Assembly: GCA_032622095.1 (NCBI GenBank)
Contig: CP136067.1
Coordinates: forward strand, 63,002,893 to 63,066,892
Length of the DNA: 64,000 nt
Reading direction: 5' to 3'
Source: Siphonodentalium dalli
Lineage: Eukaryota; Mollusca; Scaphopoda; Gadilida; Siphonodentaliidae
Under the pieces are notes generated by a model. The model saw only the letters and a list, made by a program, of their open reading frames with translations, searched no databases and was not told the origin of the DNA. Each line of letters begins with the position of its first letter. Position 1 is the stretch's first letter. Positions 45,671 through 56,659 of the stretch are shown here, in pieces. The position numbers and the translations under genes were made by a program.

Positions 45671-46003
45671 TTAACCTCTTCGCTGCTAAATGACGTTATG
45701 ACGTCATGTGCTGGGCTGTTGACGTACATTATTGCCATTTTCCAGTGGGATAATATAACAGGAATATCACAAGAACCATAAAACTGACCCAGTTGAAAGG
45801 CTATTATCGTTCACAATCGTGGAACATCATACACTGTTTGAAACTTTGAGATACAGTTATTCCGATGCACAAATCTCTGAGTTCCAGTTATGTATAGTGG
45901 CCTACTGCTAGTGTGCTGAAGTAGGTCCGTAGTACCTACGGACCATATAGCACACGGCGTGCACTTATACGTCCGTAATAGTTACGGGCGGCGAAGAGGT
46001 TAA
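45671..46003. mobile_element. 333-bp TTAA-flanked element
   Basis: TTAA at 45671-45674 and 46000-46003; termini CCTCTTCGCTGC and GGGCGGCGAAGAGG are inverted (CCTCTTCGC-T/C-GC). Internal palindromes include GGTCCGTAGTACCTACGGACC and TGACGTTATGACGTCA. Non-autonomous. Confidence 0.75.
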
Positions 46004-46349
46004 ACTAGGGACGTAAACTGACCTAAATGACGTCATTGTGATTTTGGGACGTTTTTATTGTCCATAATTCACCACAGTTTATACAAAATTTGTAAACGGA
46101 TATGTGTTTTCGCTCTGAAACATCTAGACACCATTAGTACAAGGCCAAATTGGAATAACTATAAAGAAAACCAACAAACTATTTCGCTCTAAGCTGCACG
46201 TTATGAATGCTAATTATAGTTTGCTTGACCTAATAAATGTAAGGGCGTCATCAAAGTAACGAATGTAAAACTGAGGAAAATGACAGATTTACTTCACAAA
46301 AGGCAATTTTTATGCGATGGATAAATAAAATATGTAGCTAATGTTGTTG

Positions 46350-46439
46350 CTTAAACTGTTTATGTCTGCTCGGGGGATTTGGCTTCAATTGGACTTGGCA
46401 GAGGCACAATAGATGCTTCATGGACATAAACAGTTTAAG
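46350..46439. repeat. Inverted repeat with 17-bp perfect arms
   Basis: CTTAAACTGTTTATGTC (46350-46366) and GACATAAACAGTTTAAG (46423-46439) flank ~56 nt. No further context. Confidence 0.7.
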
Positions 46440-46442
46440 CGA

Positions 46443-48955
46443 CGACTATGTATCAATTATGAGTGCATGGGTATCAGAATAAATTTATTGAACTGATTTG
46501 TTCTATAAATGTGTGGTCTGCACTGCTCTGTAAATGTACTGAAATATTTTTTGTGGGTGTATTGCTTCTCATGCACGATGAACATGCTCTTGATGTGAGA
46601 TCAAATCCAACTATTCATCACAATCTTGAGGATGCAACATACCAATTTCATCTGTTTCGAAATTTCATCGATAAAAAAAAAAAAATCTGCATGACAATGT
46701 TTTACATTTCTGTCCTTTTGATGATATATTCGGAATTTGTTTTCTATTTATCACTAAATCAATTTTGAAATTTTACTGTTTGTGTCACTAAAATATTATG
46801 ACAAAAAACAAGTGGAATAATTGAAATATTTTTCATTATGCATGTACCCCAGTGTCAAGACATTATATACCATAGCAAATTTGACATTAATGTACAACAG
46901 CAACCAATTGCAATAAACACAAAACTTTGGCAATAGTTAGGCTATGGGAATCACAATTGTGTTATGTACAATCCTCAATCACCCTGAAATCAATATGTGG
47001 GGTTATGTCTCGTCTGATTAAAATTGTGTGTCGATTGGAGTTGCACGGTTGTGTTTATCCTTTTTTATTACCATAGTATGGTAAACATAGAGTCGACGTC
47101 CAGATTAACCACTCGTTGTTGGTCCATCTGTCTGTCTGTCCGTAGACACTTTAAAAAAACTATATCTTCAATGAGATTACTGAGACTCATTTAATCATCT
47201 TCTCGGGAAGATTAATCTGGCATGTATGAAGGGGCCTAGGTATTCATATATTAACTCTTAATTCCCCACCCACCCTGTAAACACTTGCTATCTATATCAA
47301 ACTTAAATATTGGCTAGCCCATATGAATTATCCCTACCTTTATACATGACATGTTCCGCGACAATATGTAAAAATAGATTTATCGTCTGCAAAGTACACT
47401 CATTGTGGCAGTGATATATCGCAGCGATAGCGTAGAGGGCGCTGTATGGAGTTTGTAAAGTACCAACGCCCGTATGAGTGATTCATTGTACACAAGGCTC
47501 GATTGGGCGCATTTGGGAAATTTACATACCTCCATGTTACTGCCATTATAATTAATTAGTCTGACATCCTCCACTGCATGATATTGGTACCTCAGGGTAA
47601 TACCACTTGTAAAGCATTGTAATGTGTGAAACCAATTTATTGAGGGCTACTTATTGTCTTTTATATGAACTGTGGTAATCTGTTTGGAGTTAGGGGGTCA
47701 TAGGGGTCAGCATCCTCATCATATTATGGCTGTGTATGTATATTATATAGAGAACACTTTAAAATTTGTATTGTGTAAACATTTTTCTTAAGAGCTATAC
47801 TGATGGTTAATATCTCAGGTTTAATAGGGGTCCTATAGTATTCCAATGTTAATGTGACACTACTGGTGCAAAATTGGCACAATGACCCAAAATTCAAATA
47901 ATTTGAGAATTTGTGTCTATAAATGTACTTCTTCAGTACATAATGTTCAGTATACTCTATAAGTCAACATAAAATACTCTAGCTTATGATTCCGATCATA
48001 GCTATTTATTATCGCCAAGGGATGGGTTAAACATATGCCAATCGTGATCGGCCTTTCGTTATACTGAATGAGTTCTCCCACTCTGAGTGCATCAGTTATA
48101 AAAGTATTCATTGGAATGATCTGTTATTCATCTGTGGGGGTGTTCATGAAAAATAAGCATACAACATTTAATAAAAGTGCAGAAGGAGTCCCATTTATTG
48201 GAGGAAAATGTTCAGATTATAAGTTCAATTGTTTGATGATATTATGTGACATTTCCTAAGGGATAACTACTCATCAATGAGTATTTTGTATAGAAAGGGT
48301 TAACATCAGACTGATGCTTGAGATTCCGTATGGGGATATTCTGCATTGTTTCCTCGATATAGTATTTGTTGCACTTAACGGTGAGTCAGTAAGTAAAAGC
48401 AATGTCTTGTGATGCATAATAAATGAATGCAGATAATAGAAGTGACCTGCACTTAATGTGACATGAAACTCAATAAACATCGAGTGTTGTATGATCATTA
48501 TTAACTTATAAGTCGTACATAACTACCGATCAGATTATGTTGTGAATTCCATAGCTTAATGAAGACTTGCATTTTTTACCCTAACAACCTGATATCTATA
48601 ATGACCTGAATTAAATTACGATCCCATATAAAATGTGAACAACATATATACACACAGCATTTCTATTATCACTGCAATAATTTCATTACATTCAGTTTAG
48701 TAGGTATTTTTTTGGGAGAAAATTCAGTGTTATTCACATATACGAAGAGAGGTGACTAAAAAGTCCTTCCTATTCAAGCCATAAGGAAATAGCATTCTGA
48801 GTAAAATGTAAAGTATGTTTCCCTAATTTCGCAGATATCTGAGTTCCCGGGCAGTATATCAATGATTTAGTATGTAAGGTTGGATATACTGTGACCGACT
48901 TGGCTGTGGGTGGACCACTGCGCCAAGTGTGTACTGTCATGTTTGCAGTGGAGAT
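46443..48955. other. No supported gene; reversed spacer-repeat tail at 47065-47150
   Basis: 'accatagtatggtaaacatagag' with 'gattaaccactcgttg' and 'ctgtctgtctgtccgtagac' at 47065-47150 is the reverse of the tail seen at 19440-19550. 48190-48303 resembles 40425-40562 and ends GTATAGAAAGGGTTAA. The 101-codon + frame at 46463-46768 is unrecognised. Confidence 0.45.
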
Positions 48956-49380
48956 ATAATTAGCCTATGATGACATTAACTATCTCTTTACAATCGTACA
49001 GGATCTCGTTGAAGTGTTCTAAATATGGTCCGGGGTAGGGGCTTTCCCTGGTGGTGTATTGGCGGTTAGGCCTTTGGGACTTACTCCATTTGGAAGTGCA
49101 TAATTCTTGCAAGCTGGACTTTATGTTCAGTCTGATTTCCTTTGCTGTCTTGTTACCAATGGCTTTATACAGATTGATAGCTATGTCTCTGTGGATATAT
49201 CTGCCTTTGTGTATATATGTCGGGTTCCAGAACATTATCTGGTGTCTGGTCAATGCACTTACTTTGTTCCTTGTTCTCAATAAAGGTAGTTTCAGAGACA
49301 CTCTCTAGTTGAGAGTCCATGCTAGTTTCGATGCAGGTTGGCTGTGACGTGACCATTATCCGTTGATGGTGGGTAATCGG

Positions 49381-49819
49381 AATAAATATAAGGAGAGGTG
49401 AGAGGTTAATCTCCAGGGAAGATCGCCATCAACGAATAATCTATAACTATCCTTTGTCAGGACCTGTGGGTGTGAGAAAAGTAGCTTCCATATTAGTGAA
49501 CCAGATATGGACACCACACAGTGAACCATATTAGTGAACCAGAAATGGAACCAACATGAGTGAACCATAGCAGTGCATGAACCACAACTATTCCCATACT
49601 CAGTGAACCACAATAGTGAAGCATACTCATAACCCCTTGACCTTATATAATGGTTTCAACCAATCACATGGAAGGATGCCGCTCCAAGGGCTCGATATAA
49701 ACGGAGTCAGCAATCTACTTTTCTCACACCCACAGGTCCTGATGAAGGATAATAACAATCCGAAACTAGTAGACCATTTCTAGCAAAGATTAACCTCTCA
49801 CTTCTCCTTATATTTATTC
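49381..49819. mobile_element. ~440-bp inverted-repeat element with 'agtgaacca' core
   Basis: 49381-49412 (AATAAATATAAGGAGAGGTG..) is inverted at 49788-49819, and 49451-49485 (CAGGACCTGTGGGTGTGAG..) is inverted at 49716-49750. The middle has several 'tagtgaaccagatatgga' type repeats. The minus frames just left of it (48960-49356) are continuous in style but unrecognised. It ends nine bases before the next element starts. Confidence 0.65.
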
Positions 49820-49827
49820 ACATATAC

Positions 49828-50890
49828 CAGGGTTTCCGCTAGGGGTTGGGGGAATCTGGCCGTATTTGGGAAGCACATACCAGGCGCCCTGTCGAGAGAA
49901 AAATTGGATGTTTATCACTGAAAGAAGCCATTTCCTTGCACTTGAGACAACAGGCAGGAACATTGAAGCTTTGTATAGAAACCAAATTAAAACAGATCGT
50001 CTTGCTTAGTTCTCAAGTCAATGAACTAAAAGCATGTAAGCACAACAGCATAAAATGGATAGACCTTTTATTTCAACCGTAGCAATATTAATAGCCGAGT
50101 CATCAAAGACTACCAACATCAAAGACTGCCGGGGTTGGCAAAAGACACATTGTATTGTCACACAGTCCAGCAGTAACAGGTGTTACGTAAGGAGATGAGC
50201 ACGTGCTATACCACGTTCTGCGTCGGTGCTTTCTTTGTATTTTGTTCACAGTACCGATCAAAACTAGTTGTTGTAAAATCAAAAGCCATTCCTCAGATGA
50301 AAATGACCTCATGCTGGATTCGTAAAATGGATAATTTTGTAATAATTGGATAGGGAACAAATACACTGATAATAACTATTAATAATTTAATTGTTTTATT
50401 TTTAATTAAACATTCCCTTGATACATATCTTAATTTGGGGGAAAAGTTATGCACTTTTCGTCGCAGCGACTGCCAAAACTCACCTGTGTTCATTCATCGA
50501 AATATAGATCGATGGTTCATTGTTGTAGCTCAGAACCCCCACCCCAATGACATACAATGTATATTGCACATTTTGAGCGGAAATAGTGGGTTAGAAACTT
50601 ATTGACAGAAAGGCTGATTACTACTAAATATTCGCACGACAAAGCATAATTACCCACGATTGTGTAGACAACTGTGCACGTGCAGGTCCGTGCTACTGAT
50701 CATGTCTTATTCAAGCACCAAGTGTAGGATTCCTTGCAATCTGTTAATCGTCAGCGTCGGTGATCGCTCATCATGTGTAAAAAGCGAACTGAGCTAGGTC
50801 TGTGGCTAGTTTGTGACCAATATTAAGTCAAGGTTGGGGAGGGGAATGCGGCCGCTGGACGGCCGGCCTGCCTTAGTAGCGGAAACCCTG
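49828..50890. mobile_element. 1.06-kb hAT-like non-autonomous element
   Basis: Tips CAGGGTTTCCGCTA and TAGCGGAAACCCTG are perfect 14-bp inverted repeats of hAT type. Flanks share CATATAC on both sides (49821-49827 and 50891-50897), 7 bp rather than the usual 8; the outermost base may have changed. No transposase; the + frame at 49846-50082 is not recognised. Right part contains 'gcggccgctggacggccggcc', unusually GC-rich for the window. Confidence 0.7.
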
Positions 50891-51299
50891 CATATACTCC
50901 AGCAAATATGGTTATATAACTATAACTTATAAAACATATATATAGCGATTAAAACAATATGCCATCGTTTGATTATCTTCATTGAGGGCCACGATTGATG
51001 GTCTACACTTATGCAGTACACTTTAATAACGTGGAGCTGCTATCTCCCGCAGCCAACAGCTCCCACAGTCACTTTGTCGTATTTGACAATAAGTCAATGA
51101 TATCCCACAAGCAGCCACATCAAAATTTATGATAGACACACTGTAAATAACCTTGACAATGTCTACTTAATTGAAATAAATTATTATTATTTTTTTTTTT
51201 AAACGTGTTGAAAGTTTGGGCGCATGTTATATTTTTACCATATCTTCAAAACTATACATTCTAGAACAATTATCAATGTCAAAACAAATTTGTTTTCAG

Positions 51300-51406
51300 T
51301 GCAAGCTGTGAATTGTCAGCAATTACTAGAGAATTATTTGAACGAGGACGGGGTTACTGTGTATAAGATTGATCCAGATGGATTTGGGCCACTTACAGAA
51401 ATCAAG
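51300..51406 (+). CDS. Exon: first half of a fibrinogen-like domain (CNTNAP/neurexin-IV type)
   Basis: A 107-bp exon between the acceptor TTGTTTTCAG and donor GTATGTTTCC; enters in phase 1, leaves in phase 0. It encodes AVNCQQLLENYLNEDGVTVY followed by KIDPDGFGPLTEIK. The pattern Cys-x2-(L/I)L..GVY-x-IDPDG..GPL..(F/I)K opens the fibrinogen-like module found in contactin-associated proteins and related extracellular proteins, where it precedes V-x-CDM. The next exon (61213) supplies exactly that V-S-C. Phase 1 at the acceptor matches the donor of the EGF exon at 25368. Extracellular role (adhesion/recognition) is family inference. Confidence 0.85.
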
Positions 51407-51950
51407 GTATGTTTCCTTATATCAGTTCTTCTAGGCTGAGTTTCCGTGAGAGGAAGATAAATGAGGCCCTTGAAATTGGGAGATACAAAGCTGATGGGTG
51501 ACCACGTTTGCCAATTGGGAAGAAAATGCAACATTGTCAGAGCTTCCTATATTGTCCTGTAATTTTTTTGTAAACTTGGCACAGATACATGTATATACGG
51601 TATACACATACCGCCACTCCTTTCATTTTCATATGCACAATAGCACTTGCACACCATCGTACACCCGGAATTGACAATTAGGGTCAGAATTTGCAGTGCA
51701 TACATGTACCTATATAAAAATAATGAGTCTGGGTCCAAATTCATAATTACTGCATGTGTGCCTACACTTTTCAAAATTGAATGACTTTACCGCTATGTGA
51801 ACATGTGCACCTGCGATTAAGAGATCGGTCAGACTTTTATAGTGAAGTTATCCCCCCTTAGAAATGTTTTGCAAGAAAGGTAATTCACCTTTCGGCCAGC
51901 GGCCGATAACCTCGCCTACAGCTAAGAGCTGGCTGCGGTAAGACAATCAA

Positions 51951-53265
51951 ATGGTAAATATGAGTGAAACTATGAAGCCGCATACAGGAGCTCTGTCTGA
52001 TTTGCCGGACAATTTCAATAAAATCTGTTTTAATTCGGTGGGAACATCTTTAAAATCCAGTCAGCAAGGTTTCAGATACTATAGCGAAGGTTATGTCCAC
52101 AACATGTCAATAAATAAGTTGGAAAATAAACTGTTTGTTGGAGCAAAATGTCACCGAAACCAGCGGAAAGTCCACTCCAGGTTGATTTAGAGGTTGATTC
52201 ATCGAATATTTCCGATGTCCACTGCTCTTGTCCAGGTGGGTGAGTGCAATAATATATCTTTTTAATGCTGCATTATTTTTGTGAATATACAAGTTTGTGC
52301 TGTGCAACCCACCATACATTTGCCGGAACTATACAATCAATATGTGGAATATATATCCGATCCGTAAATTCCGAGCTTATTATTCATAACGAGTGATTTT
52401 GATGTTTATATACATTTTAGTGTTATGTTCGTATGCTATGACGCTCAGAACGTTTGTGTTGCTACTGATTTTGGTCAAGCCGCCCCTCCCGATCAGCGAT
52501 CACGCGTGACGTCAAGGCTGCTCGTTTGAATTTTTCATTGTAACGTACATTTCTTCAAAACTAGTTTGACCATAACGGCATTTTGTAGCTAAATGACGAT
52601 TTAAACGTAAGAATCAACATTTATTATCACCACCTAAATTTATTGTGTTTGTCATCACAAATTAGCATCAAGTCTGGTTGGTGTATAAACAATATTTATT
52701 TGTTTAAATCAAATAAAAAACACAAACACAATACAATACAAATATAGAGAAGTCTGTTTGGGTCACCTAATCGCATTTCGATTCGCCCTATAGACCTAAT
52801 CGGGCACAGTGATGCTGATACACACTGATTCTGTATTGGTAATGTATATCTATAAAACGTTTAAAACGCGCTGACCTTATATTACCTTTACTCACCCCAA
52901 TTCCAAAATGTTATATTTGGGGATTTACTTTGTGAAATATACATACAATCCCCCAGCCCTACCCAACAAGCTTGTCATCTGAGGATTTTGTTTTTTTCCG
53001 AAACAGTGGTTGTTGTTCACGTGCGGTTGGTGTTATTCTGTCCTTACAAAACAATGGCAACTACATGGATTGAAAGATATTCCATCAAAACTGACATGTA
53101 CACCCGTTCCTCAACAGTCACTGTGGTCTGTTCCACGTGGTGACAAGATCGAGCCTGTGGCGATCACCAATTTATGTGTAACAAAGGCCAGACTGCCAAC
53201 TGTTCGACAAAGAAAGGAGCCAAGTGTGATGATACTTGTTGGTTATAGGTATAACTGTCATTGAG
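51951..53265 (+). pseudogene. SWIM zinc-finger gene copy, two exons, frameshifted
   Basis: Part 1 (51951-52239) contains GFRYYSEGYVHNMSIN and FVGAKCHRNQRKV. After a one-base frame change near 52165 it continues QVDLEVDSSNISDVHCSCPG, then a plausible donor GG|GTGAGT. Part 2 begins after ACAG at 53006 with GGCCSRAVGVILSLQNN, so the SWIM signature CxC..CxH reads CSC...CSR: the ligand His is Arg. A second frame change near 53065 leads to LHGLKDIPSKLTCTPVPQQS and PRGDKIEP. This order (charged 'KCxxSqrK', CxC, CxH, then 'P..LPQxWhxPRG') is what I recall from invertebrate SWIM proteins associated with YqaJ-type nuclease domains, which are highly amplified. The retained intron argues for DNA-level duplication, not retrocopying. 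Lies inside the intron between 51406 and 61213. Confidence 0.6.
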
Positions 53266-53939
53266 ACAACACATATTATAAATCAATCAGCCAGGGTGTA
53301 AGTGACACTCTCGTTATTTGGCAGACTCATTAACAAAGGTGATTATCATGACATGGATCCGGTTAACCATGGTTTTATTGGGCCGGGACTGAGACCCCAT
53401 TTTGCACATAATTACATCATTATACGTAATCCCATAATCAGTTGCAGCTCACGAACTGTGAACACACCTCATATGGACTGCCTACTCAAATTTTCTAGCA
53501 GTCAGATATAAGAACACAATAACTATTCAATTATAATAACTGGTTGTCAATGTCAACTTTCGGCTTCGCAAGCGGAATAAAATTCACTCCGATACATCTA
53601 TCCGGGTATCGATTGTCAGTGTTACACCTCCCATGGCGTCGAAATTAATCACCAAACCAGGAATAGATGACAACATTTTCTGATTGGATGATAAGGTGAT
53701 GCACGGATTCTTAGTATGATATTTATTAGTCTTGCTAATTACACAAAAAATGATGTTTAATCCGAACAAACATACGCCGATATTGAGTGTTGCTACGCTA
53801 TTAACAAACATTGATGTCTTACCGGAAATCACATTAGGCTCTCAGTGAAAGATGCCGTTATCTGATTGGATAATGCCGATATCTGCCGAAGCGTCAATTG
53901 TGTCCAAACTTATACTCCATCATTTTGTAGTCTATTGTT

Positions 53940-56480
53940 TTGAAACTTGACACAGATATTTATTACTATTGGAACATGTTTACCTGTCCAGTCGGACTTT
54001 CTTTAGTGAAGTTATCTCCCTATTTTGACTGAGATATTTTTTGCTACTTGCAGCGTTTCGTCGGAGCTTGTTTTCCATTTTCTATTAAATTTGATTGTAA
54101 CTTGGCACAGATAATTAACATGCTGGAAACTTGTGCATATGTGATTATAAGGTTGGTCAGACATGATTTATCCCCCGCAAACAAAGTTTGTTGGGGGGAT
54201 ATAAAAATGGACTCCGTCTGTCCTAGTCCAAGTCTTCTTGTACTAAAACCAGCTAAGATATTGGGATGGCGATTTGCTGTTTTCAGTCCAAGCCCGCTTG
54301 TATACCATTCCTATCACACGAGTTACGCCCACGATCTGTGGCGGGAATTTGTGGTGTATTTTACTCGATTTACCTAGCAAATCAATACATGATGCTATAT
54401 ACATCGGAAAGGCTTACATCTTATGGTCATAATGGTGTATAATAATCTAACTTTAATGTTAAATTACACATAGAATATTCCGGTTGATTGCCACAAACAT
54501 CGATTTGTTTCTCTGTTTGTTTACGTTTTAACCGAAAGCCGAAGTGGTCCGAATAAGTTCGGCATAATCCGCTGTTTGTTCTGGGAATTCTACTTTCCGT
54601 TTCTATATATAGCGCGGGTTTTCCGAAAAAAAATGGCGAAAACCGATTGCCCGAAAGTCCAATTTTCTATGTGCTTTCAGAACAATTCCCGCACTAAAAA
54701 CTTAATGACATAATGGAGGATCAGAACGGTAGTTTTGTTGACAATTTTCGCAAGCAACTTGTCAAAATTGGAACAAATTAGAACTCTTGTGTCTGACTTG
54801 CCATGCGTGTGATGTGCATTTTGACATCTGTGTTGATAAAATAATCGGAGAACCGAATCACACAGTTACGAAATATAGTTCTTCCGTTTTAGTGGGACTT
54901 TCAAACTTAAGGTTAAAAATTTATACAAATTTGATTTGATTTTTTGTGTGCTTAACAAGAGCAGTATATTGCCCTGTTCGCTTAGTATATATCTTAATTT
55001 CGCGGAAGTCCACCAAATATGGGTGAAATGTAGCACCATATAAGGCATATTATATCTAATGCTCGTAACTTGTGTTTACACTGTTTTAAACGTTGAGAGG
55101 GTTCTAATTCCCGTAATTTATTTAGTGTATTACATTTATATCTCCAATGTTTAATTAATCTATTTATTATTTTATTTATTGACATACATAATTACGATTA
55201 CAATGGAGAATTCATCGTAATTTGCGCTGTTGTCCAAAATCTACGGAATATTTTCAACGGAAAATGCCGAACACAGTTCGCGAGGTCAACCGAGTTCGCA
55301 TACTTTAAAAAAATTGTAAACATTGAGGTAAATGTCTCTTTTCGCATTAAATTACCGTTTTAAATTCACAACTGATGTGGGTTTCAGATAAAATAGCATG
55401 TCTTCTGCGGAAAATATCCGTTTATTGTCGCAATTGTGATATTTTATTTCATATAATTGTGGTTTTATTTGAGCGGGTCACTAACGCTTAAGCTCTGTCA
55501 TAAGAGAGCATATAGGACGGGCTTGGACTAAAAACAGCAAATCGCCATCCCAATATCTTAGCTGGTTTTAGTACAAGAAGACTTGGACTACGTCTGTCCA
55601 TGAGTCCGTGTGTCTGTGGGGGTGTCTGTAAGTCCCTCTGTCCATAACGTTGAAGCTCTATATCGTGGCCATCATCAGTCGGATTTTAATTATCTTCGGT
55701 ATGTTGAGGAAGCAACATGGGGGAAAGAGTATTTACAAACAGTGGATTTCATCTATTAATTTTTACCAGAGTTATGGCTCTTATTATGTAAATGGATATG
55801 TGAAAATTTATTTTACTCTTTACATGACTAAATTTTTGGGACAACCTATTGGCCACATCCCTCATCCAATCATGACCAAAAATCATAGCGATCTTTGGGT
55901 GGACTCTAGATTGGATCTGTAAAAGAACAAAATTTTTTTAAAACATGGCTGCCATCAGACATCTTGTTTATCTGAAATTGTTTTTTTTTCCATCCATGCA
56001 TATATCTCAACCAATAGTGATATGATATACATGAAATCTAGTATGGAGGTCCATCACTGCCTACAAAATAGGGACAAATGACATTGTTAACTTTTTCCAT
56101 TTTAGAGTTATCCTTCTTTGTTTATCATTTGAAATCTTTTCTTTTTGTCTGCTCAACCCAGCCATGGGTTGTGAGATCTGAATGAAATTTTGTATGGATG
56201 TTTTCCATAATGAATACTTTTAAAGGAATGCCAAATGGCATTATTATTTTTTTTAATCTGTCTCAGTTATCGACTTTAGTTTGTCAATTTTTCGCAATTT
56301 TGCTTTGTCCGGCTTGATAACTTGAACAAATATGAACCAATTTCAAAATTATTTGGTATTCATGCATGTTTTATTTATTTATCACAGGCAAGATTATTAA
56401 AGACATCTTTCGAATTAAGCCACATCATAAAATTAGTATACCTCCATGGAAATTTAACCACCTTGGCGGGGGATATATAT
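53940..56480. repeat. Interspersed 'cttgacacagat / gcgggggatata' repeat, split by the 54224-55590 element
   Basis: A family member with 'gaaacttgacacagatat..' (53940, 54095, 56505 and, diverged, 51565), 'ccccgc..aaagttt' near 54170 and 'ccttggcgggggatatatat' at 56460. The stretch 'ggactccgtctgtcc' (to 54223) resumes as 'atgagtccgtgtgtctgtgg' after 55599 once the inserted element and one 9-bp duplication are set aside. Related sequence recurs at 59800-60790. No protein seen. Confidence 0.6.
54224..55590. mobile_element. 1.37-kb element with 73-bp TIRs and 9-bp TSD (MULE-type)
   Basis: 54224-54296 and 55518-55590 are inverted over 73 bp with a single difference by eye; tips TAGTCCAAGTCTTCTTGTAC. 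Flanked by exact 9-bp direct repeats CGTCTGTCC (54215-54223 and 55591-55599), pointing to the Mutator superfamily. The ~1.2 kb interior has only short frames with no transposase similarity, so non-autonomous. TIR sequence is unrelated to that of the 33882-38504 MULE. Near-identical arms suggest a young insertion. Confidence 0.85.
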
Positions 56481-56659
56481 ACTTTGGCCATTAGTTAATA
56501 TGAAACTTGACACAGATACTAATATTTATCAAAATGAAAACTTGTGACCTGCAATTGTGAAGTTAGTCAGAATTATTTGAACAGAGTTGTTGTTCTTATT
56601 TTTAATACAAATACGTTAATATGGCTACCTTAATATAGCCCAATTACAGTGCCGGATAT

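Noticed and set aside
45597-46237. 13-bp inverted repeat TTTATTAGGTCAA / TTGACCTAATAAA around the TTAA element at 45671
   Set aside because: Too short and without a target duplication to call a separate element.
40425-48303. TTAACCCTCTCTATAC at 40425 and the similar inverted end at 48303 as two more TTAA elements
   Set aside because: Each shows only one convincing end; the partner TTAA and terminus could not be located.
53302-53832. Short frames on both strands after the SWIM pseudogene
   Set aside because: No domain similarity; they overlap on opposite strands and look like chance.
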